Program-made: the position numbers and the translations under genes
Part shown: piece after piece, positions 23,420 through 31,509 of the stretch
Numbering within the stretch: position 1 is the first letter of the stretch
Layout of the letters: every line of letters begins with the position of its first letter
Notes under the pieces: model-generated
Seen by the model: only the letters and a program-made list of their open reading frames with translations
Databases searched by the model: none
Told to the model about the DNA's origin: nothing
DNA from: an uncultured Prevotellaceae bacterium
GTDB taxonomy: Bacteria > Bacteroidota > Bacteroidia > Bacteroidales > Bacteroidaceae
Length of the DNA stretch: 64,000 nucleotides
NCBI GenBank assembly: GCA_902776195.1
Contig: CACYPF010000006.1
Coordinates: 1-64,000 of the forward strand
Reading direction: 5' to 3'

Positions 23420-25138
23420 ATGAACAAGTATGATTGGAAAGCGCTGCTATCTCAGCGTGTCTATGCGAAATATCCAGAATACACTAAGCGTCCTGTGATA
23501 GGCATCACAGGCAATTTTGGAGACTTTACCTGTAAACTTGCAGAGAAATATTATAAGTCGGTGGTGAAGGCTGGTGGCGTTCCCGTCATCATCCCTCCTA
23601 TTGCCGATACTGACGTGATAATTAACTCACTGGAAAACATCGACGGACTGATACTCAGCGGAGGCAGTGATTACGACCCGCAGTATGCCGGTGAGAAGAA
23701 AGACCCTAAATTGGGAGAGATCAATGAAGAACGTGACCTCCCAGAACTGTTTATCACCCGCCTTGCCTACAACCGGCAAATCCCCATGCTGGGAATCTGC
23801 CGTGGTATCCAGACACTTGCCATGGCTTTAGACGGAAAGGTGAAGCAGGACATCACTGATATCTCCACCATCAACCATTCACAGAGTGAGGAGCGTTCCA
23901 TAGCGACTCATCAGGTCAGCATCGAGAAAGACTCTATCCTCTATGAGCTTTACCAAAAGGAGCAACTCTCCGTCAACTCCCTCCACCATCAGGCAGTATG
24001 TGACTGCGGGGAGAAATTCCGTATCACCGCAAAGTCGGAGGACGGTATCATCGAGGCGATGGAAAGCCGTGAGTTCAAGAGTATCATGGGCGTACAATGG
24101 CATCCCGAATGCCTTTCTGACGGACTCCCCATCTTTGAGTGGCTCATCCATGAGGCGAACTATTTCCATCAGGCATGCAAGCTACATGAAACCATGCTGA
24201 CCCTTGACTCCCACTGTGATACTCCGATGTTCTTCCCGCAAGGGGTTGATTTCAGTCAACGTGACGACCGTATTCTCGTCGATCTGCATAAGATGACTGA
24301 CGGTCGCCAGGATGCCACTATCATGGTGGCATACCTGCCGCAACCTACCGAGAATCCTACCGAATATGCCGACCGTATCTTCGACAAGATAGAGGAGATT
24401 GTCAGTCAGCATGAGAATGATATGGCTATCGTCAAAGATCCCGCATTGCTGATATTTGAGAAGAATAACGGCAAGAAGCTCATCATGCTTGGCATTGAGA
24501 ATGGCATTGCCCTTGATGGCAATTTGGACAACCTGAAGCATTTCGCTAAGCGAGGTGTCGTCTATATGACGCTCTGCCACAACGGTGATAATGATATCTG
24601 CGACTCTGCCAAGGGCAACAACACGAATGACGGTGTCAGCAAATTTGGCAAAAAGGTCATCAAGAAGATGAAAAAATTGGGTATCGTGGTCGATCTCAGC
24701 CACGCATCAGAGAAGAGTTTCTATGATGCCTTGAAAATCTCTAAGGTGCCCGTTATCTGCAGCCATAGCAATTGCCGTGCCCTTTGCGATCATCCCCGTA
24801 ACCTTACTGATGACCAGATGCGGGCTCTTGCCAAAAACGACGGTGTCATGCAAATCACACTCTATCCCGGTTTCTTACGTGCCGACGGAGAAGCGACAGT
24901 GGAGGATGTCTTTGCCCACCTCGACCATGCCATTGAGGTGATGGGCATTGATCATGTAGGTATCGGAACAGACTTTGACGGAGATGGTGGCATCCGTGGT
25001 TTTGCCAACTCCTCTGATGTCATCAACTTTACCCGCCTGATGCTGAAACACGGTTATGCCGAGCAAGACATCCTAAAAATCTGGGGAATGAATATCATTG
25101 GTGTCATATTCCAAGTACAAACTGGTCTTAAAATATGA
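23420..25138 (+). CDS. Fusion of gamma-glutamyl hydrolase (C26) and membrane-type dipeptidase (M19)
   Basis: 572 residues. Residues ~22-255 are a class I glutamine-amidotransferase-like C26 hydrolase with nucleophile Cys in LGICRGIQ near 125 and the His/Glu of QWHPE near 224. Residues ~260-572 are an M19 dipeptidase with zinc and active-site elements SHCDTP, LGIENG, DLSHAS, CSHSNCRA and GIGTDFDGDGG. The usual C-terminal GGN-F-x-R motif reads WGMNIIGVIF. Together they could cleave gamma-glutamyl bonds and then the resulting dipeptide. No signal peptide. It lies between Lrp and ybeY, and its stop overlaps the ybeY start. Confidence 0.9.
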   Translation: MNKYDWKALLSQRVYAKYPEYTKRPVIGITGNFGDFTCKLAEKYYKSVVKAGGVPVIIPPIADTDVIINSLENIDGLILSGGSDYDPQYAGEKKDPKLGEINEERDLPELFITRLAYNRQIPMLGICRGIQTLAMALDGKVKQDITDISTINHSQSEERSIATHQVSIEKDSILYELYQKEQLSVNSLHHQAVCDCGEKFRITAKSEDGIIEAMESREFKSIMGVQWHPECLSDGLPIFEWLIHEANYFHQACKLHETMLTLDSHCDTPMFFPQGVDFSQRDDRILVDLHKMTDGRQDATIMVAYLPQPTENPTEYADRIFDKIEEIVSQHENDMAIVKDPALLIFEKNNGKKLIMLGIENGIALDGNLDNLKHFAKRGVVYMTLCHNGDNDICDSAKGNNTNDGVSKFGKKVIKKMKKLGIVVDLSHASEKSFYDALKISKVPVICSHSNCRALCDHPRNLTDDQMRALAKNDGVMQITLYPGFLRADGEATVEDVFAHLDHAIEVMGIDHVGIGTDFDGDGGIRGFANSSDVINFTRLMLKHGYAEQDILKIWGMNIIGVIFQVQTGLKI

Positions 25139-25554
25139 TAACATATCAGACTGAGAATGTCCGTTTCCCGGACATCAAGCGACGTGACACCACCGCATGG
25201 ATCCGCAGGGTGGCAGCCACCTACGGCAAAAAAGTAGGAGAGGTAGGTTACCTTTTCTGCGATGACGAGCATATCCTGGAGGTTAACCGTCAGTACTTGG
25301 GACATGACTATTATACAGATATCATCACCTTCGACTATGACGAGGGCGACACCCTTAATGGCGACTTGGTCATATCCCTTGACACCGTACGCTCCAATGC
25401 CGAACTATTCCACAAGGAATACGATGAGGAACTGCACCGCGTCATCATCCATGGCATTCTGCATCTCTGCGGAATTAACGACAAGGGACCCGGTGAACGT
25501 GAGATTATGGAAGCTGCTGAGAATAAAGCACTTGCCATGCGGCAGGAAAAATAA
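25135..25554 (+). CDS. ybeY: Endoribonuclease YbeY (rRNA maturation factor)
   Basis: 139 residues. The zinc-binding region reads HGILHLCGINDKGPGER. The first two His of HGxxH are present, while the third ligand of the enterobacterial H-x3-H-x5-H pattern is not a His, as I recall for other Bacteroidetes members. The family takes part in 16S rRNA 3'-end processing and ribosome quality control. It overlaps the preceding stop by four bases (ATGA). Confidence 0.9.
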   Translation: MITYQTENVRFPDIKRRDTTAWIRRVAATYGKKVGEVGYLFCDDEHILEVNRQYLGHDYYTDIITFDYDEGDTLNGDLVISLDTVRSNAELFHKEYDEELHRVIIHGILHLCGINDKGPGEREIMEAAENKALAMRQEK

Positions 25555-25576
25555 TTAAAAAAAATTGCGAATTTAT

Positions 25577-25607
25577 TTTGTTATATAAAAAAAACAATGT
25601 ATCTTTG
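25577..25607 (+). promoter_or_regulatory. Consensus promoter driving a short RNA
   Basis: TTTG (25577-25580), 19 bases, TATCTTTG (25600-25607), both exact. The only thing downstream on this strand is a strong terminator at 25650-25685. Confidence 0.75.
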
Positions 25608-25613
25608 CACACG

Positions 25614-25685
25614 TAATGAATAGTTGATAATAAGTTAGTTAGAAATGGGGATTCCCTGTGTCGTGAGACATGGGGAATCTTTTTT
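25614..25685 (+). ncRNA. Candidate small RNA (~72 nt)
   Basis: A consensus promoter is followed, about 43 bases after the predicted start, by a 13-bp fully paired stem (25650-25662 with 25667-25679, two G-U pairs, 4-base loop) and six T (25680-25685). No ORF of any length fits between. It lies between ybeY and the converging rubredoxin gene. The design is that of an independent small RNA. It could instead be the ybeY terminator with a coincidental promoter. Confidence 0.55.
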
Positions 25686-25689
25686 CAAA

Positions 25690-25726
25690 ACAAAATGGTC
25701 CTTCCCGTGTGGAAGGACCATTTTGT
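25690..25726 (-). terminator. Terminator of the rubredoxin operon
   Basis: A perfect 16-bp inverted repeat (25690-25705 with 25711-25726, 5-base loop) starts 2 bases after the rubredoxin stop. On the minus strand the stem ends CCATTTTGT and is followed by TTTG. Confidence 0.7.
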
Positions 25727-25728
25727 CA

Positions 25729-25887
25729 TTACTCTGCGGAGAACTCGTCTTTGCCGACGCCACAAACGGGACATACCCAATCCTCGGGGATATCCTCAAA
25801 GGCTGTTCCTGGCTCAATACCGTTATCGGGATCACCAACTTCAGGGTCATAGACATAACCACATACGTCACAAACAAACTTTTCCAT
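25729..25887 (-). CDS. Rubredoxin
   Basis: 52 residues, the standard rubredoxin length. The two iron-binding knuckles are [12 protein letters not shown] and [13 protein letters not shown], so one Fe is held by four Cys, and the hydrophobic core Tyr and Trp are present. It is a small electron carrier in anaerobes, often serving oxygen or superoxide reduction; a flavodiiron protein gene lies at 39523-40701. It starts 31 bases after the heptosyltransferase stop on the same strand, with no promoter box in the gap, so it is probably last in that operon. Confidence 0.95.
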   Translation of the reverse strand: MEKFVCDVCGYVYDPEVGDPDNGIEPGTAFEDIPEDWVCPVCGVGKDEFSAE

Positions 25888-25918
25888 AATCGTTAACATT
25901 TAAAGTTATACATAAGTT

Positions 25919-26968
25919 TTAAGATAATATCTGCTCGATATGCTCCACGATGACCTCTGGAGCAATACGGTGCATACAGGCATAGTCGCCACGCCAGCAT
26001 GCTTTCTGTCCGTAAATACTGCACGGGCGACATTCGAGGGGTATCTGGATGGCATTCTCAGAACCCTGGTTCCACCCCATGAAACCGGCATAAGGATGGG
26101 TGGCTCCCCAGATACTCACCACGGGGGTAGCGACAAGGGAGGCAAGGTGCATATTTGCCGAATCCATCGAAAGCATCACATTCAGATGACTCATCAGGAT
26201 AAGCTCCTGCTTGATGGACTCCAGACAGGGAGCCACATGGACACACTGCGGAAATTTCGCACACCACTGGGGAAAGAGCTCGTCCTCACGAGTGCCCTTG
26301 CCGAAAAGGAACAGTTTTGCCTCCGGGTGGTTCTTCGTCAACTGTGCGATTACCTGCTCCATCAGCTGCAGCGGGTATATCTTCCCTTCATGCTTTGCAA
26401 AGGGAGCGATACCTATATTGAGTTGAGAGCTGAGCGTTGAGAACTGAGGATTATCTGGCAACTGACTCAAGTCACCTCCACCCTCTGGGAAGATGGAGTG
26501 GAAATCCAACTCGACGGGATAGCCCAGACGCTCCAGCACATCCGCATAATTCTGGAAGGCGGTAGGCTGCTGGATGAGTTGCTTGTTATTGGCAGCTGTC
26601 AACCGGCGACGACCCTTGCGGTGCTTGTCGATATGTGCCACCTTGTAACTGCCGAGGTTGAAGCGCATGCGCAAGAATTCCGACCGCAGCACATTATGCA
26701 TGTCAGCAACATGCGTGAACTGCTTGGCGGCAAGCCGGCGGTAGAGGGCATTCAGCCCCTTGATGCCATGATACTCCCGCTTAAGGTCAGCCTCCATAAA
26801 CCCGACATTGGGGGCAAGATCCTCAAAGAAAGGACGTGCGAAGCTACGGCTCAGCACGGTCACTCTCACGTCAGGATACTGGTGAGCTAAAGAATAAACC
26901 ACGGGGACGGTCATGGCGACATCTCCCAAGGCAGAGAAGCGAATGATGAGAATATGATCTTTCTTCAC
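25919..26968 (-). CDS. Glycosyltransferase family 9 (heptosyltransferase-like)
   Basis: 349 residues. The GT9 pattern is clear: start ILIIRFSALGDVAMTVPVVYSL, then FGKGTREDEL, and the donor-binding region SMDSANMHLASLVATPVVSIWGATHPYAGF near residues 270-300. The family transfers ADP-heptose or related sugars to LPS core on the cytoplasmic side. Residues ~172-183 (NPQFSTLSSQLN) are a low-complexity insertion coded by a short repeat. It overlaps the DUF4254 gene by four bases; that pairing suggests a joint role in core oligosaccharide building. Confidence 0.88.
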   Translation of the reverse strand: MKKDHILIIRFSALGDVAMTVPVVYSLAHQYPDVRVTVLSRSFARPFFEDLAPNVGFMEADLKREYHGIKGLNALYRRLAAKQFTHVADMHNVLRSEFLRMRFNLGSYKVAHIDKHRKGRRRLTAANNKQLIQQPTAFQNYADVLERLGYPVELDFHSIFPEGGGDLSQLPDNPQFSTLSSQLNIGIAPFAKHEGKIYPLQLMEQVIAQLTKNHPEAKLFLFGKGTREDELFPQWCAKFPQCVHVAPCLESIKQELILMSHLNVMLSMDSANMHLASLVATPVVSIWGATHPYAGFMGWNQGSENAIQIPLECRPCSIYGQKACWRGDYACMHRIAPEVIVEHIEQILS

Positions 26969-27576
26969 TTCACCTTATTATTATATAAGACAGGATTGGT
27001 TGCAGGGTCATTGTACATCTTCATCTGACGATATACCTTCATATATTTCCGCCCAGCCTCAATATCCTCCAGCAACTGGTCGATAGACGTACTCAAGTCA
27101 ACCTGCTGCTCTTTCAGGATGCCCAGTTTTGCCTGACACTTGGCGATATGTGCCGCATCAACATCCTTACGGTCCACCTGCTCCTGCATATGCCATATCT
27201 TCAGAGCAAGGATAGACAAGCGGTCCACTGCCCATGCAGGACTCTCTGTGTTCAGCCGGGCATCGGGTAACGGTTTCACGTCTTGATACAACTGACGGAA
27301 ATAACTGTCGATCTCCTCCACCAGGTCTGTGCGGTCCTGGTTACTATGGTCTATCCGACGTTTCAGTGCCAGGGCATCAGCCGGGTCGATATGCGGGTCA
27401 CGGATAATGTCTTCCAAGTGCCACTGTACGGTGTCTATCCAACATTTTGAATAGAGGTTATACTCAATACTCTCCCTTTCATAAGGATTAGAGATTGGAG
27501 TATCCACATGATCTTTCAGATGATAGTCCCGAATTACCTGGGAGAAGATCGCATTTGCTTTTTCTGTAAATGACAT
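26965..27576 (-). CDS. DUF4254 domain protein
   Basis: 203 residues from MSFTEKANAIFSQVIRDYH. The longer ORF begins upstream of the -7 box TATCTTTG (27604-27611) and is rejected. It is all helical, with conserved segments NPYERESIEYNLYSKCWIDTVQWHLEDIIRDP and LVEEIDSYFRQLYQ. DUF4254 is common in Bacteroidetes next to GT9 genes; its biochemical role is not known to me. Four-base overlap with the heptosyltransferase indicates coupled translation. Confidence 0.85.
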   Translation of the reverse strand: MSFTEKANAIFSQVIRDYHLKDHVDTPISNPYERESIEYNLYSKCWIDTVQWHLEDIIRDPHIDPADALALKRRIDHSNQDRTDLVEEIDSYFRQLYQDVKPLPDARLNTESPAWAVDRLSILALKIWHMQEQVDRKDVDAAHIAKCQAKLGILKEQQVDLSTSIDQLLEDIEAGRKYMKVYRQMKMYNDPATNPVLYNNKVK

Positions 27577-27661
27577 TTGCTTTGTTTTATGTTGTAATGG
27601 GTGCAAAGATACGAAAAATAGTTCATAGTTCATAGTTCATCATTCATAATTTTAAGTTTAT

Positions 27662-27693
27662 TTTGGCTCTTTACTGGTTTTTCTGTATTTTTG
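27662..27693 (+). promoter_or_regulatory. Consensus promoter of pdxB
   Basis: TTTG (27662-27665), 20 bases, TATTTTTG (27686-27693). The start codon at 27702 lies 9 bases after the box, so the mRNA leader is about two bases. Confidence 0.75.
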
Positions 27694-27701
27694 CACACCG
27701 T

Positions 27702-28706
27702 ATGAAGATAATAATAGACGATAAGATTCCCTATATCCGGGAAAAGCTACGGCAACTTGCCGACGAGGTGGTCCCGCTGAGCGGTGCCGCCATCAGTGCT
27801 GCCGACGTACGGGATGCCGATGCCCTGATTGTCCGTACCCGTACCCATTGTGACGAGTCATTACTGAAAGACAGTAAAGTGCGGTTTGTTGCCACTGCTA
27901 CCATTGGTTTCGACCATATCGATACTGACTACATGGAGCGTGCCGGTATCGCATGGACCAGTTGTCCGGGGTGTAATGCCGCCTCCGTCGCACAATACGT
28001 AGAGTCGTCACTATTGCTTTTACAGCAAGAGAAAGGACTCACCCTCCGAGATGCGACAATCGGTATCATAGGATGTGGACATGTCGGCTCTAAAGTCAAA
28101 GCTGTCGCAGAGCGGCTGGGGATGCGTGTCCTTATCTGCGACCCGCCTTTGGGGCATGCAGATTACGTTCCCTTGACGACAATAGCGCAAGAGGCCGATG
28201 TCATTACGTTCCATGTGCCTTTAACCCGTGAAGGCGTTCATGCCACCTGGCACATGGCGGATGAGCTGTTCTTCCATCGCCTGTCCAAAGTTCCCTACAT
28301 CATCAACACCAGCAGAGGAGAGGTTGTCGATAATACTGCCCTGCTCACCGCTCTCCAACAGGGAAGGGTCCGCGATGCCGTTATCGATGTATGGGAAGGA
28401 GAGCCACGGCTGAATGAGGAATTGTTGCAACAGGTCTTCATCGGCACCCCCCATATCGCCGGCTATTCCGCTGACGGCAAGGCGAATGCCGACAACATGG
28501 TGATAGATGCCCTCTGCCGACATTTCGGTTTGCCATACCCCGGCAAGGTGTTGCCTCCTAAGTTGCCCGCTGATTTCCCCTATACCGGCAATCCTCTGGA
28601 ACTATATAATCCTATGAAGGATAGTGACGCACTGAAAAACAACCCCTCGGAATTTGAGGACTTACGTAACAACTACCCCCTCCGAAGAGAGCATTTTGAC
28701 GTATAG
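27702..28706 (+). CDS. pdxB: 4-phosphoerythronate dehydrogenase
   Basis: 334 residues from MKIIIDDKIPYIREKL; the earlier start at 27663 covers the promoter. A D-2-hydroxyacid dehydrogenase of the pyridoxal-phosphate pathway, oxidising 4-phosphoerythronate. Features are the NAD-binding IGIIGCGHVGSKVKAVAERLG, NTSRGEVVDN, DVWEGEP and the catalytic His in GTPHIAGYSADGKANA. The substrate-side opening IRTRTHCDESLL and TATIGFDHIDTDY is PdxB-like. The C-terminal dimerisation part is shorter than in E. coli. Confidence 0.9.
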   Translation: MKIIIDDKIPYIREKLRQLADEVVPLSGAAISAADVRDADALIVRTRTHCDESLLKDSKVRFVATATIGFDHIDTDYMERAGIAWTSCPGCNAASVAQYVESSLLLLQQEKGLTLRDATIGIIGCGHVGSKVKAVAERLGMRVLICDPPLGHADYVPLTTIAQEADVITFHVPLTREGVHATWHMADELFFHRLSKVPYIINTSRGEVVDNTALLTALQQGRVRDAVIDVWEGEPRLNEELLQQVFIGTPHIAGYSADGKANADNMVIDALCRHFGLPYPGKVLPPKLPADFPYTGNPLELYNPMKDSDALKNNPSEFEDLRNNYPLRREHFDV

Positions 28707-28740
28707 ACTTGTCAAAACAACCTTTTTAAGGTGCCAATAA

Positions 28741-28767
28741 TTGCACAAGTTAGGGTGGTTTGTGCAA
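28741..28767. promoter_or_regulatory. Inverted repeat upstream of acpP (possible operator)
   Basis: TTGCACAA (28741-28748) and TTGTGCAA (28760-28767) form a perfect 8-bp inverted repeat with 11 bases between. It lies 27-50 bases upstream of the acpP -33 element. No T run follows on either strand, so it is not a terminator. Confidence 0.45.
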
Positions 28768-28793
28768 AAGTAAATCTATTTTTACTAAATTTA

Positions 28794-28825
28794 TTTGCGT
28801 AATTCCATAAAAATTCGTTACTTTG
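28794..28825 (+). promoter_or_regulatory. Probable acpP promoter
   Basis: TTTG (28794-28797), 20 bases, TTACTTTG (28818-28825), one base off the -7 consensus. The leader to the acpP ATG would be about 70 bases. Confidence 0.6.
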
Positions 28826-28901
28826 CACCCGCTAAGCCACATTTTGTGGTCGCACACATCTAAATAGGATTCATTTTATTAACATTTTAACGTAAAAGAT
28901 T

Positions 28902-29138
28902 ATGTCAGAAATTGAAAGCAAAGTAAAGGCTATTATCGTAGACAAACTTGGTGTTGACGAAGCTGAAGTAAAGCCAGAGGCAAGTTTCACTAACGACCTG
29001 GGTGCTGACTCACTGGATACCGTAGAGCTCATCATGGAGTTCGAGAAGGAGTTCGGTATTTCTATCCCCGACGACAAGGCTGAGAAGATTGGTACCGTTG
29101 GTGATGCTATCGCATACATCGAGGAGAACGCAAAATAA
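28902..29138 (+). CDS. acpP: Acyl carrier protein
   Basis: 78 residues, standard length. The phosphopantetheine Ser is in [20 protein letters not shown]. It carries growing acyl chains in fatty-acid synthesis. Start [18 protein letters not shown]. fabF follows after a 102-base gap holding a long hairpin and a T-rich tract, then rnc overlaps fabF. Confidence 0.96.
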   Translation: MSEIESKVKAIIVDKLGVDEAEVKPEASFTNDLGADSLDTVELIMEFEKEFGISIPDDKAEKIGTVGDAIAYIEENAK

Positions 29139-29149
29139 TATTTGTTAGG

Positions 29150-29237
29150 ATTGAAGAATTGAAGATTTGAAAAATTGAAGTTCTGGCTTCATGCTATTTT
29201 TCTTCAATTCTTCAATTCTTCAATTTTTATTTTTTTA
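29150..29237 (+). terminator. Hairpin plus U-tract between acpP and fabF (attenuator candidate)
   Basis: A 22-bp inverted repeat with one mismatch (29150-29171 with 29203-29224), made of 'attgaag' units, is followed by a tract read as TTTTTATTTTTTT just before the fabF start. It would end most acpP transcripts and let a fraction run into fabF and rnc. The repeat-like arms suggest a mobile or expanded origin. Confidence 0.6.
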
Positions 29238-29240
29238 ATC

Positions 29241-30503
29241 ATGGAATTAAAAAGAGTAGTAGTAACAGGACTGGGTGCCGTTACACCGCTTGGCAATAAT
29301 CCTGAGGAGACTTGGGAAGCAATGCTGGCAGGTAAGAGTGGCGCAGCCCCCATTACCCTTTTCGACGCTTCTAAGTTCAAGACACAGTTTGCCTGTGAGG
29401 TAAAGAACTTGAACATCAACGATTATATCGACCGCAAGGAAGCCCGTAAGATGGACCGTTATACCCAGCTTGCCATCATCGCTGCCAAACAGGCTGTCGA
29501 GGATTGCGCAATGGACCTGGAGTCAGAGAACAAAGACCGCATCGGTGTTGTCTTTGGCGTCGGTATCGGTGGTATCAAGACTTTTGAGGAAGAGGTCAGC
29601 TATTATGGTGTACATCGTGAGGATGGGCCTAAGTTCAACCCGTTCTTCATTCCTAAGATGATCGCCGACATCGCCGCAGGTCAGATCTCTATCATGTATG
29701 GCTTCCATGGTCCTAACTATATCACCTCTTCTGCCTGCGCTTCTTCATCCAACGCATTGGCTGATGCCTTCAACCTGATTCGCTTGGGTAAGGCTAATGT
29801 CATTGTGGCTGGTGGTGCCGAGGCTGCTATCTGCGAGACTGGTGTGGGTGGTTTCAATGCCATGCACGCTTTGTCAACCCGTAATGACGAACCCGAGAAG
29901 GCAAGTCGTCCTTTCAGTGCCAGCCGTGACGGTTTCATCATGGGTGAGGGTGCCGGCTGCTTGATTCTCGAGGAGCTGGAGCATGCCAAGGCTCGTGGTG
30001 CGAAGATCTATGGTGAGATGGTAGGTGCCGGTATGAGTGCTGATGCTCATCACATCACAGCCTCCCATCCAGAGGGTCTGGGTGCCAAACTCGTGATGCA
30101 GAACGCGCTGGAGGATGCCGGACTGAAACCCGAGGATATTGACTACATCAATGTTCACGGAACATCTACCCACGTAGGTGATATCTCTGAGGCAAAGGCC
30201 ATCAAGGATGTCTTTGGTGACGCAGCATATAAGCTGAACATCTCTTCTACCAAGTCTATGACAGGACACCTGCTGGGTGCCGCCGGTGCCGTAGAGGCAA
30301 TGGCTACCCTGCTTGCCGTGAAGAATGACATCATCCCTCCCACTATCAACCACGAGGAGGATGACAAGGACGAGGAGATTGACTACAACTTGAATTTCAC
30401 CTTTAACAAGGCACAGAAGCGTGAGGTCCGCGCAGGACTCTCCAACACCTTCGGTTTTGGTGGTCACAACGCCTGTGTAGTATTCAAGAAGTATGCTGAA
30501 TAA
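29241..30503 (+). CDS. fabF: 3-oxoacyl-[ACP] synthase II
   Basis: 420 residues from MELKRVVVTGLGAVTPLGNN; the ORF extension back to 29175 lies in the hairpin. The condensing-enzyme triad is present: Cys in SSACASSS, His in VHGTSTHVGD and His in KSMTGHLLGAAGA. It extends acyl-ACP with malonyl-ACP. The stop codon overlaps the rnc start by 11 bases, the order acpP-fabF-rnc known in many bacteria. Confidence 0.95.
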   Translation: MELKRVVVTGLGAVTPLGNNPEETWEAMLAGKSGAAPITLFDASKFKTQFACEVKNLNINDYIDRKEARKMDRYTQLAIIAAKQAVEDCAMDLESENKDRIGVVFGVGIGGIKTFEEEVSYYGVHREDGPKFNPFFIPKMIADIAAGQISIMYGFHGPNYITSSACASSSNALADAFNLIRLGKANVIVAGGAEAAICETGVGGFNAMHALSTRNDEPEKASRPFSASRDGFIMGEGAGCLILEELEHAKARGAKIYGEMVGAGMSADAHHITASHPEGLGAKLVMQNALEDAGLKPEDIDYINVHGTSTHVGDISEAKAIKDVFGDAAYKLNISSTKSMTGHLLGAAGAVEAMATLLAVKNDIIPPTINHEEDDKDEEIDYNLNFTFNKAQKREVRAGLSNTFGFGGHNACVVFKKYAE

Positions 30504-31491
30504 CTCTAATTTCTTAGATAGACTAAGGCTCCCTTTCCGCAAGGAGAAGGAGCTTTTTTCTTCTTTATACCAGATTCTTGGTTTCTACCCACGTAACATC
30601 AACCTCTATAAGCAGGCGTTGATGCACAAAAGTGTCAAGAAGCGCACCGAGAAAGGCCGTCCTTTGAATAATGAGCGGCTGGAATTCTTGGGTGACGCCA
30701 TTCTGGATGCTGTAGTGGGTGATATCGTATTCCGCCATTTTGAGGGTAAGCGTGAGGGGTTCCTGACAAATGCCCGCTCCAAGCTCGTACAGCGTGAGAC
30801 ATTGGGTAAACTCGCCAAAGAGATGGGTATTACCAACATGGTTGTCCGCAATGGTCAGGCTACATCGCACAATAGTTACCTGGGGGGCAACGCCTTCGAG
30901 GCATTAGTTGGTGCGATCTATCTTGACCGTGGTTATGGTGCCTGTATGAAGTTCATGGAGAAACGTATCCTCAAACAACTGATCAACATCGATAAAGTTG
31001 CGTATAAGGAGGTTAATTTCAAATCCAAGCTCTTAGAATGGAGCCAGAAGAACCGTGTCAATATCGAGTTCCGGCAGTTAGAGCAGTCTGTTGACGAGAA
31101 TAACAGTCCTGTCTTCATTTACCAGATATTCCTGGAGGGTGTCGAGGGTTGTTCCGGTAAGGGCTATTCGAAGAAAGAGAGCCAGCAACGCGCTTGCAAG
31201 GAAACGCTCCAACGTCTGCGCCGAGAACCCCAGTTCATCGATGCCATCTTTACCGCTAAGGGTGAGCGTACCAAGATGGAGGAGGAACCTGTCAGCGTAC
31301 CAGACGAGATTGCCGACACACCCATCGAGGTCCAAGAGCCTGTTGTCACTGAACCTGTTGTTAGGAACCAAGAACCTAAGACAAAGGAACACGATGAGTT
31401 CTCCCTCGATGACATCACTGCCACCCCACGGGAGAAGACCCGCGAGGAAATCATCGCTGAGGCAGAGGAAGCAGCCTTTGCAAAAGCATAA
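30493..31491 (+). CDS. rnc: Ribonuclease III with long acidic C-terminal tail
   Basis: 332 residues, about 100 more than E. coli Rnc. The catalytic signature NERLEFLGDAILDAVVGD is near residue 57, the second acidic cluster in GGNAFEALVGAIYLD, and the dsRNA-binding domain near residues 172-252 (NFKSKLLEWSQKN .. GKGYSKKESQQRACKETL). The last ~80 residues form an acidic, proline-rich tail ending REEIIAEAEEAAFAKA. It cleaves double-stranded RNA in rRNA and mRNA processing. The ATG lies inside fabF. Codons ~11-22 form a GNRA-looped hairpin followed by six T, an intrinsic-terminator shape inside the coding start. Confidence 0.93.
   Translation: MLNNSNFLDRLRLPFRKEKELFSSLYQILGFYPRNINLYKQALMHKSVKKRTEKGRPLNNERLEFLGDAILDAVVGDIVFRHFEGKREGFLTNARSKLVQRETLGKLAKEMGITNMVVRNGQATSHNSYLGGNAFEALVGAIYLDRGYGACMKFMEKRILKQLINIDKVAYKEVNFKSKLLEWSQKNRVNIEFRQLEQSVDENNSPVFIYQIFLEGVEGCSGKGYSKKESQQRACKETLQRLRREPQFIDAIFTAKGERTKMEEEPVSVPDEIADTPIEVQEPVVTEPVVRNQEPKTKEHDEFSLDDITATPREKTREEIIAEAEEAAFAKA
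30525..30559 (+). terminator. Terminator-shaped hairpin inside rnc coding start
   Basis: GCTCCCTTTCC (30528-30538), loop GCAA, GGAGAAGGAGC (30543-30553) gives 10 of 11 pairs including one G-U, followed by TTTTTT (30554-30559). It begins 22 bases after the fabF stop and encodes rnc residues around LRLPFRKEKELF. Confidence 0.55.
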
Positions 31492-31509
31492 TCCTATAAA
31501 GAAAACTAT

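Noticed and set aside
27600-27660. 'gttcatagttcatagttcat' tandem repeats here and near 34218-34245 as regulatory sites
   Set aside because: They are low-complexity heptamer runs also seen elsewhere in such genomes; no symmetry or fixed spacing to the promoters was visible.
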